16,108 bases of DNA from assembly GCA_002327905.1 (NCBI GenBank), contig DCUY01000075.1, forward strand, positions 1 through 16,108. The letters run 5' to 3'. Each line of letters begins with the position of its first letter. The first letter of the stretch is position 1. The notes below the pieces were generated by a model. It was not told the origin of the DNA. It worked only from the letters and a program-made list of their open reading frames with translations, and made no database searches. Shown piece after piece: positions 1-8,397 of the stretch. The position numbers and the translations under genes are program-made. The DNA is from Caldifarciminota bacterium UBA2202 (lineage in GTDB: Bacteria; Hydrothermota; 32-111).

Positions 1-1668
1 CTGCTCAATGTTTATTTTCTTGTCTATTGTCTTTTCGAGCATTGAAATCACATCCGCAACAATCTTATTCACTTCAACAGGTATTGATTGATACTTTCCT
101 TTTCTTGAGAATGAAAGAAGCTGTTTTGTAAGATTCGCCGCATGCTCTGATGCCGTGATAATCTTCTTCACAATTTTTGAGTTTTCAGTCTCATCCATGA
201 GGCGCATCTGAAGTATCTCTGCATTTCCTATTATTCCTGCAAGCATATTATTGAAGTCGTGAGCTACTCCGCCTGCGAGCTGTCCCATAGCTTCAAGCTT
301 CTGCGATTGATACAATTGCTCCTGAAGAACGGTATTCTTCTGCTGAATCTCCTTAATGGATGTTATATCCTGAACAGAACCGCTCACTTTCGCGCATTTG
401 CCGTCCCTCACCTCCTCGCAAACAGCTTTCAAATACAATGCGCTGTAATTAGAGCCGTTTATCATGAACTGAAACTCCATATCCAGAGGCAATTGATTCT
501 CTATAATGGAATTTATTGCATCCATAAATCTTTTTGAATCGTCCGACTTCAGATATGGCATCAGATCATTTAAAAACACTCTTCCTTTCGGTTTTTCTAT
601 ATTGAAGAGCTGTAATATTTCATCAGTGAAATTCAATTCTCCTGTTTCAAAGTTGCATCCCCACCTTGTAATCTTCGCAAGTTTCTGAACATCAAGAAGC
701 TGATCCTTTGCTTTTATCAGACTCTCCTGAGTCCGCTTCATCTCAGATATTCTCCACACAGCATCCATAAAAAGAGAAAGGTTAAGTATATCCTTGTCAG
801 TATAATCAATGTCTTTATTCGCCACTCCCACAACAGCCACGATTTTGTCATCAATAAATACCGGTATGGTGAGATATTTCAATAAAGGAGCATTACCAAT
901 TGGATATCCCTTTTTCAGAGGATGAAATTCCTGATAATTGTTTATTATGATAGGGCGCCTCTGCTTGACCGCCTCTCCCAAAATACCTGTCTTTTCAAGC
1001 AGATATTTTGTCTGGGGGTCTCTCACAGTGCATTTTTGCATGATACTGCGCGACCATGTGTCGAGAGTAAACTCTTTTGCAGAATCATCATAAAAAAACA
1101 TATAACCGATTTTGCTCTCTGTGAGAAGCAATGCCTGCTTTAGAGCGTAATCTATAAATTCCTGATTTGTCCCTGCCTTATATTGCGAGATTTTCAGCAG
1201 ACTCTCGAGTCTCAATTCATTTGTCTTGTACTCATTTTCAAGTTCTTTCCTTAAATCTATATTTCTTCCGAAACCGATTATTCTCGTGATACGTCTCTCT
1301 TTATCAAATAATGGAGTGAGCATTGTCTCCCAGTATTGCTTTCCGGATTTCACAGGCACAAATTCATCATATATGATTGTTTTTCTCTTGATTAGGCATT
1401 TCATATAGTTTGTTCTCACACTTTCGGCTATATCCGGAGGCAGAGTTTCATCCGGCGTCCTGCCTTCAAATTCCTCTCCTTTGATTCCTGTGATATCTTC
1501 ATACGCTTTATTGAATTTTTCAAATATAAATTTCTTTTCATTCTCAACCCTGACAATGAAAATCGCCTCCATTGAATTATCGAAAATATCATTGAAAGTT
1601 ATACTTTCATAAATGTCATGTGTAATTTTCTCAGATGTTTTTTCGCCTTCGGAATCTTTTAATTTCAT
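1..1668 (-). CDS. PAS/GAF sensor histidine kinase, 3' part cut by window edge
   Basis: N-terminal 556 residues of a soluble sensor kinase; no stop is reached before the left edge. Domains read from the translation: PAS at about 22-138 (IFDNSMEAIFIV start, ITRIIGFGRNID end); a GAF domain of the GAF_2 type at about 152-305 (LLTESKIGYMFFYDD, KQRRPIIINNY, IPVFIDDKIVAVVGVANK); a second PAS at about 325-437; then a HisKA helix pair at about 455-524 with the H-box AGGVAHDFNNML. The phospho-acceptor is His470. The HDFNN form of the H-box is typical of hybrid kinases that often carry a C-terminal receiver, but the ATPase domain and anything after it lie outside the window. No membrane segment is visible, so it should sense a cytoplasmic signal. 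ATG at 1668 is preceded by a strong AAGGGGG Shine-Dalgarno and a good promoter. It is transcribed divergently from the diguanylate cyclase gene. Ligand and partner regulator are unknown. Confidence 0.93.
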   Translation of the reverse strand, partial: MKLKDSEGEKTSEKITHDIYESITFNDIFDNSMEAIFIVRVENEKKFIFEKFNKAYEDITGIKGEEFEGRTPDETLPPDIAESVRTNYMKCLIKRKTIIYDEFVPVKSGKQYWETMLTPLFDKERRITRIIGFGRNIDLRKELENEYKTNELRLESLLKISQYKAGTNQEFIDYALKQALLLTESKIGYMFFYDDSAKEFTLDTWSRSIMQKCTVRDPQTKYLLEKTGILGEAVKQRRPIIINNYQEFHPLKKGYPIGNAPLLKYLTIPVFIDDKIVAVVGVANKDIDYTDKDILNLSLFMDAVWRISEMKRTQESLIKAKDQLLDVQKLAKITRWGCNFETGELNFTDEILQLFNIEKPKGRVFLNDLMPYLKSDDSKRFMDAINSIIENQLPLDMEFQFMINGSNYSALYLKAVCEEVRDGKCAKVSGSVQDITSIKEIQQKNTVLQEQLYQSQKLEAMGQLAGGVAHDFNNMLAGIIGNAEILQMRLMDETENSKIVKKIITASEHAANLTKQLLSFSRKGKYQSIPVEVNKIVADVISMLEKTIDKKINIEQ

Positions 1669-1689
1669 AAGACCCCCTTCATTTGATTT

Positions 1690-1718
1690 ATTATAAGCCA
1701 GATTATGCAAATTTTCAA
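1690..1718 (-). promoter_or_regulatory. sigma70-type promoter for the divergent sensor kinase
   Basis: On the minus strand TTGAAA (1718-1713) and a perfect TATAAT (1695-1690) are separated by exactly 17 bp. Transcription would start near 1683, leaving a leader of about 15 nt that contains the AAGGGGG ribosome binding site before the ATG at 1668. The match is the best promoter seen in the window; it has not been tested by experiment. Confidence 0.7.
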
Positions 1719-1754
1719 GAGGGGGATTTATTTCATGCTAATTGCCAAAGCATA

Positions 1755-1782
1755 TTGACAATATCCTCTATTTGAATAAGAT
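1755..1782 (+). promoter_or_regulatory. possible promoter of the diguanylate cyclase gene
   Basis: A perfect TTGACA (1755-1760) is followed after 16 bp by TAAGAT (1777-1782, four of six bases matching TATAAT). A transcript from here would begin at about 1789, which is the first ATG of the cyclase reading frame. Either that ATG is leaderless or translation starts at the ATG at 1828. A short 5-bp inverted repeat (ATGCT 1735-1739, AGCAT 1749-1753) lies just upstream of the -35 box and could be half of an operator, but it is too short to claim as one. Confidence 0.4.
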
Positions 1783-1788
1783 TGAAAT

Positions 1789-2937
1789 ATGCAGAATATA
1801 AGGACCGGGGACAGTTTTTATACTGAGATGAATTATGAGAAGATTCTTTGGCTTATAAACCTCAGATTCATGCTTATAGCACTCCTCTCAATGACATTTG
1901 CATTGCTTGCGGTTTTGAAAAATCCGATTATACTCTCCGCCTCCACTTCAACTATTTTCGTGTGGAACGGAGTATGCCTCCTGATAAATATATTTCTCCT
2001 TTTTGATATAAATTACCTAAAAAACAAAAAACACATACTTATAGATGAATCCCAATTCAAATACATAAGTCTCATTCACATTGATTTCGACATTATCTTC
2101 GTTGTCATGACAATACTTCTTACAGGAGGGCTGGAAAGCCCGCTTCTAATTCTCTTCATTTACAACATTGTCACAACATCATTCATCTTACATGACAATT
2201 TTATTTATTTTTATACGGGAATAACATTGGTATTATTGATTCTGACAGGATTCAGATTCACCTCTTTGCCTTCGTTTCCCTTCCTCAATATCACTTTTGA
2301 ATCCCACCTTTACAAAGTATTCTTCACTGTGACAATATTCTCGTTTTTAACATACCTATCGAAGTATATTTCAGGCAAACTTGTGCAGAAACAGGATGAA
2401 TTGAATAATATGTATGAGCATACATACCAGCTTTCTATTACTGACAGGCTGACAGGGCTTTATGACCAGACATATTTTAGAGTAGCCGCTTCCGATGCGC
2501 TTGATATAGCGCAAAACAACGGATATTCCTGCGCCATGGTTATGTTTGACATTGACAATTTCAAGGAATTCAATGACACCAACGGACATTTGGCGGGTTC
2601 GCGCGCATTGGTGGAGATTGCCGAAATAATGCGCAGAACTTTCAGGAAGAGCGACCTTCTCGGGAAATACGGAGGAGACGAATTCGTAATACTGATGGAG
2701 GATGTCGAAGAGGAGTATATACCTTTTATTTTAGAGAGATTCAAGAACAGGATAAAGGATCATAATTTCAATCCTCAGACACAAAAAGTATCCTCTCTCA
2801 CAATATCCCTCGGTGCGTCAATGTTCCCGCAAAACGGAATATCAGTCGAACTCCTTATAGATACTGCAGATAAAGCCATGTACAATTCCAAGAAATTGGG
2901 GAAGAATCAGTTATTTATTTTTAATAACAGTAAATAG
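1789..2937 (+). CDS. Membrane-bound diguanylate cyclase (GGDEF)
   Basis: Makes cyclic di-GMP from two GTP at the inner membrane. The first 200 residues hold about six hydrophobic segments (roughly 19-42, 48-72, 93-115, 117-138, 139-160, 175-193). The stretch with LTGGLESPLLILFIYN resembles the membrane sensor region of PilS/RegB-type kinases. After a short linker the GGDEF domain runs from about 217 (ITDRLTGLYD) to 378. The active-site motif GGDEF is intact at 295-299. An RxxD inhibitory site (Arg286, Asp289) sits five residues upstream, as in product-inhibited cyclases. MFDIDNFKEFNDTNGH supplies the metal-binding Asp and the substrate Asn. Neither the ATG at 1789 nor the one at 1828 (Met14, MNYEKILW) has a convincing Shine-Dalgarno; the later one fits the predicted promoter better. 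This is the only multi-kilobase-scale plus-strand gene here, convergent with and overlapping the response regulator gene by 27 bp. Confidence 0.95.
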   Translation: MQNIRTGDSFYTEMNYEKILWLINLRFMLIALLSMTFALLAVLKNPIILSASTSTIFVWNGVCLLINIFLLFDINYLKNKKHILIDESQFKYISLIHIDFDIIFVVMTILLTGGLESPLLILFIYNIVTTSFILHDNFIYFYTGITLVLLILTGFRFTSLPSFPFLNITFESHLYKVFFTVTIFSFLTYLSKYISGKLVQKQDELNNMYEHTYQLSITDRLTGLYDQTYFRVAASDALDIAQNNGYSCAMVMFDIDNFKEFNDTNGHLAGSRALVEIAEIMRRTFRKSDLLGKYGGDEFVILMEDVEEEYIPFILERFKNRIKDHNFNPQTQKVSSLTISLGASMFPQNGISVELLIDTADKAMYNSKKLGKNQLFIFNNSK

Positions 2938-4404
2938 ATGCTTTACCACTTCAGGATCGTAGAGTTTTCCTGAATTATCCTTGAATAATCCGTCAACATG
3001 CCCTTCCGTGAGTTTGAATATTGTCTTAAACATATGGAATTCGCCGGCTACTCTAATTATGCGTGACCCGAGAGGAATATTCTTTGCGCTTAATGAATCG
3101 GGTTTCCCGGAGCCATCATAGTTTTCATACATATGTTTTATCATATGCTGTGCGTTATCAAGAAACACAAGAGGCGCAAGCAGTTCCACACCGCTCAAAA
3201 TGGAGTCTCTTATCTCTGGAAATTTTTCTTCGCTGAAATAATTGGAGGCAGTGAGGAGGTCTGACGGAGCCGATGTAAGTCCGAGAAGATGAAGCAGAGA
3301 GGCGTATTGAATATTGCGCAGTTCATCATCTGGGGCATTCATCTTTCTTGCTATTTTTACGGCTGTTGAAGAGACAATCTCGGAGAGCTTCTTCAGACCC
3401 GGATGGGACCTCTCTTCTATTAGAAGAAATGCTATAAGAGATTCAAGATAGCTTCTCCTTGAATCCTCAAAAAACTTGGCAGTCAGGAGTATGTTGGTGA
3501 CAATGATTCTCACTATCTCATAAAACACCTTTCTTGCTCCCTCGTAATCCTCATTGGTAATATCAAGAATGAAGAGACCCATTATCAGATTTCCCGAACC
3601 GAGAGGCAGAGTTATTGTTCTGTACCCCTCCATTCCCCTGAGAGAGTGCTCCTCATGCACTTTTATATGCGAAAAGTATGTCTTAAACTGACTCTTTCCG
3701 ATTTTCGTCCCTTCAGGAAACTCCTTCGAAAAATTATTCTCTTTTTTTACAATAAAATTTCCGCTCTTCTCTTCATTCAGCAGAAGCGCCAAAGCTGAAG
3801 GTTTGAATATCTCCTCAATCTTTAAAAATAAATTCATGGAGGATGTTTCGACTGATTTTACCTGAGAGACGCTCTCTGAGAATTCGCGGAGTTTTTCTAT
3901 TCCCTCTATCAAGTCCGTCAGATTTTTGTCAGTATTCTCCTTCTGTCTGGTCACTGCGCTGTTCGCATTTACAAGCTCATCATTTATCTGCTGAATATCA
4001 TTGTTTAGACGCTCTTTGTCAAGCAAAAGCTGTCTCTTTTCATAGGCATTCTTCAAAACGAGCATCATCGTGTCTGCTGTAAACGGCTTTGCCACAAAGT
4101 CATAAGCTCCGCTTCTTATGCATGTCAGAGCGACATTCAAGTCGATAGTCGCCGCCATGGTTATTATCGGAGTCAGAGGATGCTCCATTGAAAACTGAGA
4201 TACAAAATCTATAACATTTATATTCGGAAGATTCAAATCCATTATTATAACTGCATATTCATTTTCAGTGACAAATTTTGTAAATTCATCTCCGTTTACT
4301 GCAATGTCAACCGAAAGTTCATTCGGATTGTCATACTCAACAATCTTTTTTAAGAAATTAGCCACTAAGAGCTCTGAATCGGCTATCAATACTTTTTCAT
4401 TCAT
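2911..4404 (-). CDS. Response regulator: REC, coiled coil, GAF-like and degenerate HD-GYP
   Basis: 497 residues. The REC domain covers about 1-122: Asp9 in the acidic pocket, phospho-acceptor Asp56 (IIMDLNLP) and Lys106 (KPF); the usual switch Ser/Thr position appears to be Ala84. A helical, probably coiled-coil, linker follows (125-180), then a weak GAF-like fold (about 185-315). The C-terminal part (about 320-497) aligns with HD-GYP phosphodiesterases, but its catalytic residues are replaced. The HD pair is His372-Leu373 (SLLHLLGL), the following Lys is Leu376, the HHE motif reads MYE at 425-427, GYP reads GKP at 433-435, and the later VAD..D positions are Gly454 and His457. DGSG (430-433) and IPLGSRII (443-450) remain, so the relationship is clear while catalysis is unlikely. 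Its start overlaps the kinase stop by 8 bp (ATGAATGA), with GGTGA upstream, pointing to translational coupling and a cognate pair. Probable role: signal-dependent protein or nucleotide binding, not cyclic di-GMP hydrolysis. Confidence 0.9.
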   Translation of the reverse strand: MNEKVLIADSELLVANFLKKIVEYDNPNELSVDIAVNGDEFTKFVTENEYAVIIMDLNLPNINVIDFVSQFSMEHPLTPIITMAATIDLNVALTCIRSGAYDFVAKPFTADTMMLVLKNAYEKRQLLLDKERLNNDIQQINDELVNANSAVTRQKENTDKNLTDLIEGIEKLREFSESVSQVKSVETSSMNLFLKIEEIFKPSALALLLNEEKSGNFIVKKENNFSKEFPEGTKIGKSQFKTYFSHIKVHEEHSLRGMEGYRTITLPLGSGNLIMGLFILDITNEDYEGARKVFYEIVRIIVTNILLTAKFFEDSRRSYLESLIAFLLIEERSHPGLKKLSEIVSSTAVKIARKMNAPDDELRNIQYASLLHLLGLTSAPSDLLTASNYFSEEKFPEIRDSILSGVELLAPLVFLDNAQHMIKHMYENYDGSGKPDSLSAKNIPLGSRIIRVAGEFHMFKTIFKLTEGHVDGLFKDNSGKLYDPEVVKHLFTVIKNK

Positions 4405-7400
4405 TTTTCACCGCAAATGGAAGAGAGATTACAAATGAGACTCCGTTTTCTCTGTTTATAGCTTTAATGGTGCCTCCATGCTCCTTTATAATATTGTAGG
4501 AAATTGCAAGCCCGAGGCCTGTGCCTCCGCTCTTCGTAGTAAAAAATGGAGTGAATATCTTATCTGCTATATCCTCAGAGATATGCGGACCGGAGTTGAA
4601 GACATCTATAAGCATCTCCTTTTCGTTCTGGCTGAGTAAAATGCTTATTTTTCCGCCCTTGTCAATCGCCTGCACCGCATTGAGAAAAATATTTATCAAC
4701 ACTTCAACTATCTGCTCCTCATCCACATCTATCATGGCAAGATTTTCAGGTATCTGCTTTTCAACTGCTATTTGCGATTCTTTCAGCCTGTCTCTCACTA
4801 CATCAAGCGCATGCTCTATAACATTGCTTATCTCCGACTTAGTGATTATTTTGGTCTTTGTCTTTGCGAAGGATGTCATATCATTCACTATCCTGTCAAG
4901 ACGGCGCACCTCTTTTATAATCAAATCTATTGATTCTCCATAGATGGTGTTTTCATCACCGATTTGCATTTTAAGGAATTCCATTCCTGTCAGTATTCCT
5001 GCGAGAGGATTCTTTATTTCATGCGCCATACCGGCCGCCATCTGACCTAAAACAGCAAGATTCTCTTTTGCTTTCAACTCATTCTGAATTTTCTTAATCT
5101 CCGACAAGTCCTGAATGATGCACACAACATCCAGTTCTTTTTTTGTTTTAATCGGAGTGATGCTTATTCCGCATGGAATGAAGCTTCCTGCTTTTGATTT
5201 TAATTCAATTTCAGATCTGAATATCGGTTTTTCTGTCTTAATGACTCTTGTTATTATATTGTTTTTGTCAATGAAGTAATCCTGATAGTTTCTTCCCAAA
5301 GAATCTTTCTCAGTGTATTTGCTTATTTTTGAGAAGGCTCTGTTTACATGCTTTATTATGCCTTTGCTGTTTATGTAAATAACTCCGGAAGGAAGATTTT
5401 CGAGTATCAGCTCTGAAATTACCTTTTCATATCTGCCGCCTACGAATTGTTCAAGAGCTATTATGGCTGTGCTTGCAAGTGTTTCAAGAAACTGAACATC
5501 AGACTGGTCGAAATTGCCGTTCTTCTTATTGTCAACACAGAGAACCCCCACTATTTCGCCGCTGAGAGTGAGGGGCACATTCACCATATTATAGACAGTA
5601 TATACCTGCGAGAGTTTTGAAAGCTTTACAAAATGCTCATCGGTCTTTGTGTTATTCACCATTGCAGACTTGCCTGTCAGTGCGACATTTCCCGCAATGC
5701 CCACTCCGATTTTTATCTTAATGTCCCTGATAAGTTCAAGATCTACTCCGGATGCGGATTTGAACACAAGATACTTCCCGTCCTTCAGCAGAAGCGTCGC
5801 AATTGTTCCATCAACAATTTCAATCGCTGAAGAGAGAAGGTAATTGAAATACTCTTCTATATTCTTTATGTCAGTCAATTTAGCGGCTAATTTGCTTATA
5901 ATATTATACTGTTTTATCTTCTTTTCATTCTCCTGAAAGAGTACGGCGTTTTCAAATTTCATTCCGAGCTCCTGAATTATTGCATTGAAAGTGTCATCCG
6001 TAATCTTTTCATAATTGTTTTTTTCATAGCATAAAACAAGAAAGTATTTATAATTGACAGAAATATTTATTGGAAGAACAATCATCTTGGCGATTTTTTT
6101 CGAACAAAGAGCCTGAACTGGTTTTGATTCGCTGTCAAAGTGAGTTGTATAGGAGAGACTGTTAAATTGCTCAACTCTGTATTCTTTCTTCGTCTTCAGA
6201 TATTCTTTATAAGCAGGATTGGAAAAATATGTCTCATTAGGAACAATTTTTCCGTCCGAATATTTCAGAAGAAGAGTAAAATCGGATTTCGCCATGCTTC
6301 CGAGAGTTGTCGTAACAATTCTCTTAAGCAGTTGAATGTTTGATATTGTGCGTATGCTTGTGAATATTTTGTATAAGAATGAAAGCTGTTCGATTTTATT
6401 CTCTGTATCCATCTGAAGAAGAAGCGATTTGACATAACTTGAAGAATTATTCGCAATTATTTTAACCATTTCAAAATCATCGGAAGAGAAAGGATTCTCT
6501 CCGAATCTGCTTATCATAAGCACTCCCACCAGCTCGCCCTTGAAATTGACAGGCACTGCTATGACAGCCTGTTTTTTCTTTTTGAATCCCTTTGTGTACT
6601 CAAGATTTTTAAATTCCAATGCATTCTCAAAAATCAACGGCTCATTTGTCTTCGCCACTGTGCCGATTATCCCCTGCCCCATTCTGAAGCTTTTTGCCAT
6701 TATCTGCTCTTGATCCACTCCGAGAGCGGCCACTGCCTTCATTTCGTCTTCATAATCGGTTTTTACAACAAAGAAGCATCTGTCCGCCTTTAATTCCTCA
6801 GAAATAATCTCCAGCAGGTTGCGGAATGTCTTCTGGTACTCTTTTGTCTGGGAGAGCACCTTTGATATTTTCAAAATAAACTCAAGTTTTTTGAGATTCT
6901 CTTTCTTCTCTTCGTATGTTATGGCTTTGTCAAATACAATTCCTATGTGATTTGAAAATGCCTCAAGAAACCCTGCTGTATTTCTGTCATTTGAAACATC
7001 AGTATTGAATTCCATTACGAAATCCGCATAGTGCATCTTGTTAAACATAACAGGTATCAAAACAACGCATTTAGTCTTTGCGTTTGAAGCAATTTTCTTA
7101 AGTTCTTCCTTTGTCGAAAAGAATCTCACCTGACTTACTTTAACTTCCGATAACTTCTGCAGAGATGCAACAAGCTTTGTTTCCTGACATTGGTACATCT
7201 CCTTTGATTTGAATTCGCATATTTTATCACTGATTCTGTTGATTAAAAATAATCGGGAATATGAAAGATGCGAGTTGAGATATTTTGAAATGTTTGACAC
7301 CATAGGATTCATCTCAATAGTCTCAGAGAGTATCGAATTGAGATCATTCACTATTTCGCTCTTTTTCTGTACCATCTCATACTCGACTTCAAGCATCTTT

Positions 7401-8389
7401 TTTTCAGTAATATCGTCGATTAGTATTACAGCGCCGACTCCTCTGCCGCCCTCCACGATCGGATATCCGTAAAGATTTTGTATTACCTCTTTTTTCATTG
7501 TTCTTGAATATCTCCGAAGCCCCAGAATCTTCTTTGATTTCTTGAGTTCAATTATCTCCGCAAATGTTTTATCAAGCTTCAGTTTTAAATAGTCGGGAAA
7601 TAGAGTAAATATATTTTTTCCTATTATTTTTTCCTTTGAGAATCCGTATCTGTCCTGAGTGAATCTGTTGAATTTTATTATATTCCCCTCTTTGTCCAAA
7701 ACCACTATGCCCTGTGCAATCGAATCAAAAATCAAATCCTGCATTCTCTTAAGGCCTTCTATCTGCCTTGACCATCCCTCCTTCTCCTGTATGTCATGCA
7801 GAAGAAGGATCTTTATATCCCCCCAAGGAATAACATGAATCTTCGCAGAAGCAAGGTCTCCGCTCTTATCATAAATCTCCAGAGTAAAATTATTTCTGCC
7901 TTCCTTCATTCCCGTGAGAACATCTTCAAGGTACTGGGGAGGGAGCATTTCGCTGAAATAGGAACCCATCAATGCGCTCTCGTTGAATCCGTACCTGACA
8001 GAGAAGATATAGTTTGTATAGAGAATCTTATTTGAATTGTCCAGTATTATAATCGATTCGTCAATGCTGTTTAGAAGCTCCGTTATGAAATAAAGGTCTG
8101 TCACTGAAATATCCTTCAAATCTGTTTTGTCAATAACAACTATTTTTTGATACAGCGGATTCTCAAGAATTATATAATTATCAGTCCTATGAATTGAAAA
8201 AGAGGGGCTCTTCCTGTTGAATTTGATTTTGGATGTAAGTTCGTGCAGGATGACTTCATTCAGTTTCAGGGAGTTCTGCTCCGAATTGCCTGCGCTTTTG
8301 TCAATAATCTTGCCGTCGTATGTTGCAAGTATATAAGAGACGCCATTGATTTTCAATAGGTGCAGAAAACTGCTGAGAACATCTTTCAT
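4397..8389 (-). CDS. Large soluble multi-PAS/GAF histidine kinase
   Basis: 1330 residues without membrane segments, so a cytoplasmic multi-input sensor. Order: residues 1-92 resemble a Roadblock/LC7 fold (INGVSYILATYDGKIID, then strand pairs near 63-87); PAS at about 98-202; PAS at 214-332 (FDSIAQGIVVLDKEGNIIKFN); a weak GAF at about 345-490; a clear GAF at 503-658 (MGQGIIGTVAKTNEPLIFENA); a divergent GAF at 668-818; a clear GAF at 828-982 (GVGIAGNVALTGKSAMVN); PAS at about 990-1100; HisKA with H-box AAGMAHEIKNPLAG, phospho-acceptor His1123; HATPase with N-box Asn1233/Asn1237, FTPFFTTK at 1279-1286 and GGTGLGL at 1288-1294. The G1 motif reads FNSGPHI, so the ATP-contacting Asp is Asn1265. That change occurs in other kinases of this type and does not by itself imply a dead enzyme. 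AAGGATTCTT precedes the ATG, with the AAGGA next to the stop of the TPR gene. It is followed by its probable response regulator. Confidence 0.95.
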   Translation of the reverse strand: MKDVLSSFLHLLKINGVSYILATYDGKIIDKSAGNSEQNSLKLNEVILHELTSKIKFNRKSPSFSIHRTDNYIILENPLYQKIVVIDKTDLKDISVTDLYFITELLNSIDESIIILDNSNKILYTNYIFSVRYGFNESALMGSYFSEMLPPQYLEDVLTGMKEGRNNFTLEIYDKSGDLASAKIHVIPWGDIKILLLHDIQEKEGWSRQIEGLKRMQDLIFDSIAQGIVVLDKEGNIIKFNRFTQDRYGFSKEKIIGKNIFTLFPDYLKLKLDKTFAEIIELKKSKKILGLRRYSRTMKKEVIQNLYGYPIVEGGRGVGAVILIDDITEKKMLEVEYEMVQKKSEIVNDLNSILSETIEMNPMVSNISKYLNSHLSYSRLFLINRISDKICEFKSKEMYQCQETKLVASLQKLSEVKVSQVRFFSTKEELKKIASNAKTKCVVLIPVMFNKMHYADFVMEFNTDVSNDRNTAGFLEAFSNHIGIVFDKAITYEEKKENLKKLEFILKISKVLSQTKEYQKTFRNLLEIISEELKADRCFFVVKTDYEDEMKAVAALGVDQEQIMAKSFRMGQGIIGTVAKTNEPLIFENALEFKNLEYTKGFKKKKQAVIAVPVNFKGELVGVLMISRFGENPFSSDDFEMVKIIANNSSSYVKSLLLQMDTENKIEQLSFLYKIFTSIRTISNIQLLKRIVTTTLGSMAKSDFTLLLKYSDGKIVPNETYFSNPAYKEYLKTKKEYRVEQFNSLSYTTHFDSESKPVQALCSKKIAKMIVLPINISVNYKYFLVLCYEKNNYEKITDDTFNAIIQELGMKFENAVLFQENEKKIKQYNIISKLAAKLTDIKNIEEYFNYLLSSAIEIVDGTIATLLLKDGKYLVFKSASGVDLELIRDIKIKIGVGIAGNVALTGKSAMVNNTKTDEHFVKLSKLSQVYTVYNMVNVPLTLSGEIVGVLCVDNKKNGNFDQSDVQFLETLASTAIIALEQFVGGRYEKVISELILENLPSGVIYINSKGIIKHVNRAFSKISKYTEKDSLGRNYQDYFIDKNNIITRVIKTEKPIFRSEIELKSKAGSFIPCGISITPIKTKKELDVVCIIQDLSEIKKIQNELKAKENLAVLGQMAAGMAHEIKNPLAGILTGMEFLKMQIGDENTIYGESIDLIIKEVRRLDRIVNDMTSFAKTKTKIITKSEISNVIEHALDVVRDRLKESQIAVEKQIPENLAMIDVDEEQIVEVLINIFLNAVQAIDKGGKISILLSQNEKEMLIDVFNSGPHISEDIADKIFTPFFTTKSGGTGLGLAISYNIIKEHGGTIKAINRENGVSFVISLPFAVKNE

Positions 8390-8397
8390 AAGAATCC

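Noticed and set aside
1735..1753. Inverted repeat ATGCT-N9-AGCAT as an operator
   Set aside because: Arms of only five bases are expected by chance in AT-rich DNA; noted as context but not called as a site.
2905..2960. Bidirectional terminator between the convergent genes
   Set aside because: I looked for a GC-rich hairpin with a T-run on either strand and found none; the sequence is AT-rich and coding on both strands.
4521..4943. 140-codon open frame on the plus strand
   Set aside because: Antisense to the HisKA/ATPase part of the large kinase; Ser/Ile-rich shadow translation without a ribosome binding site.
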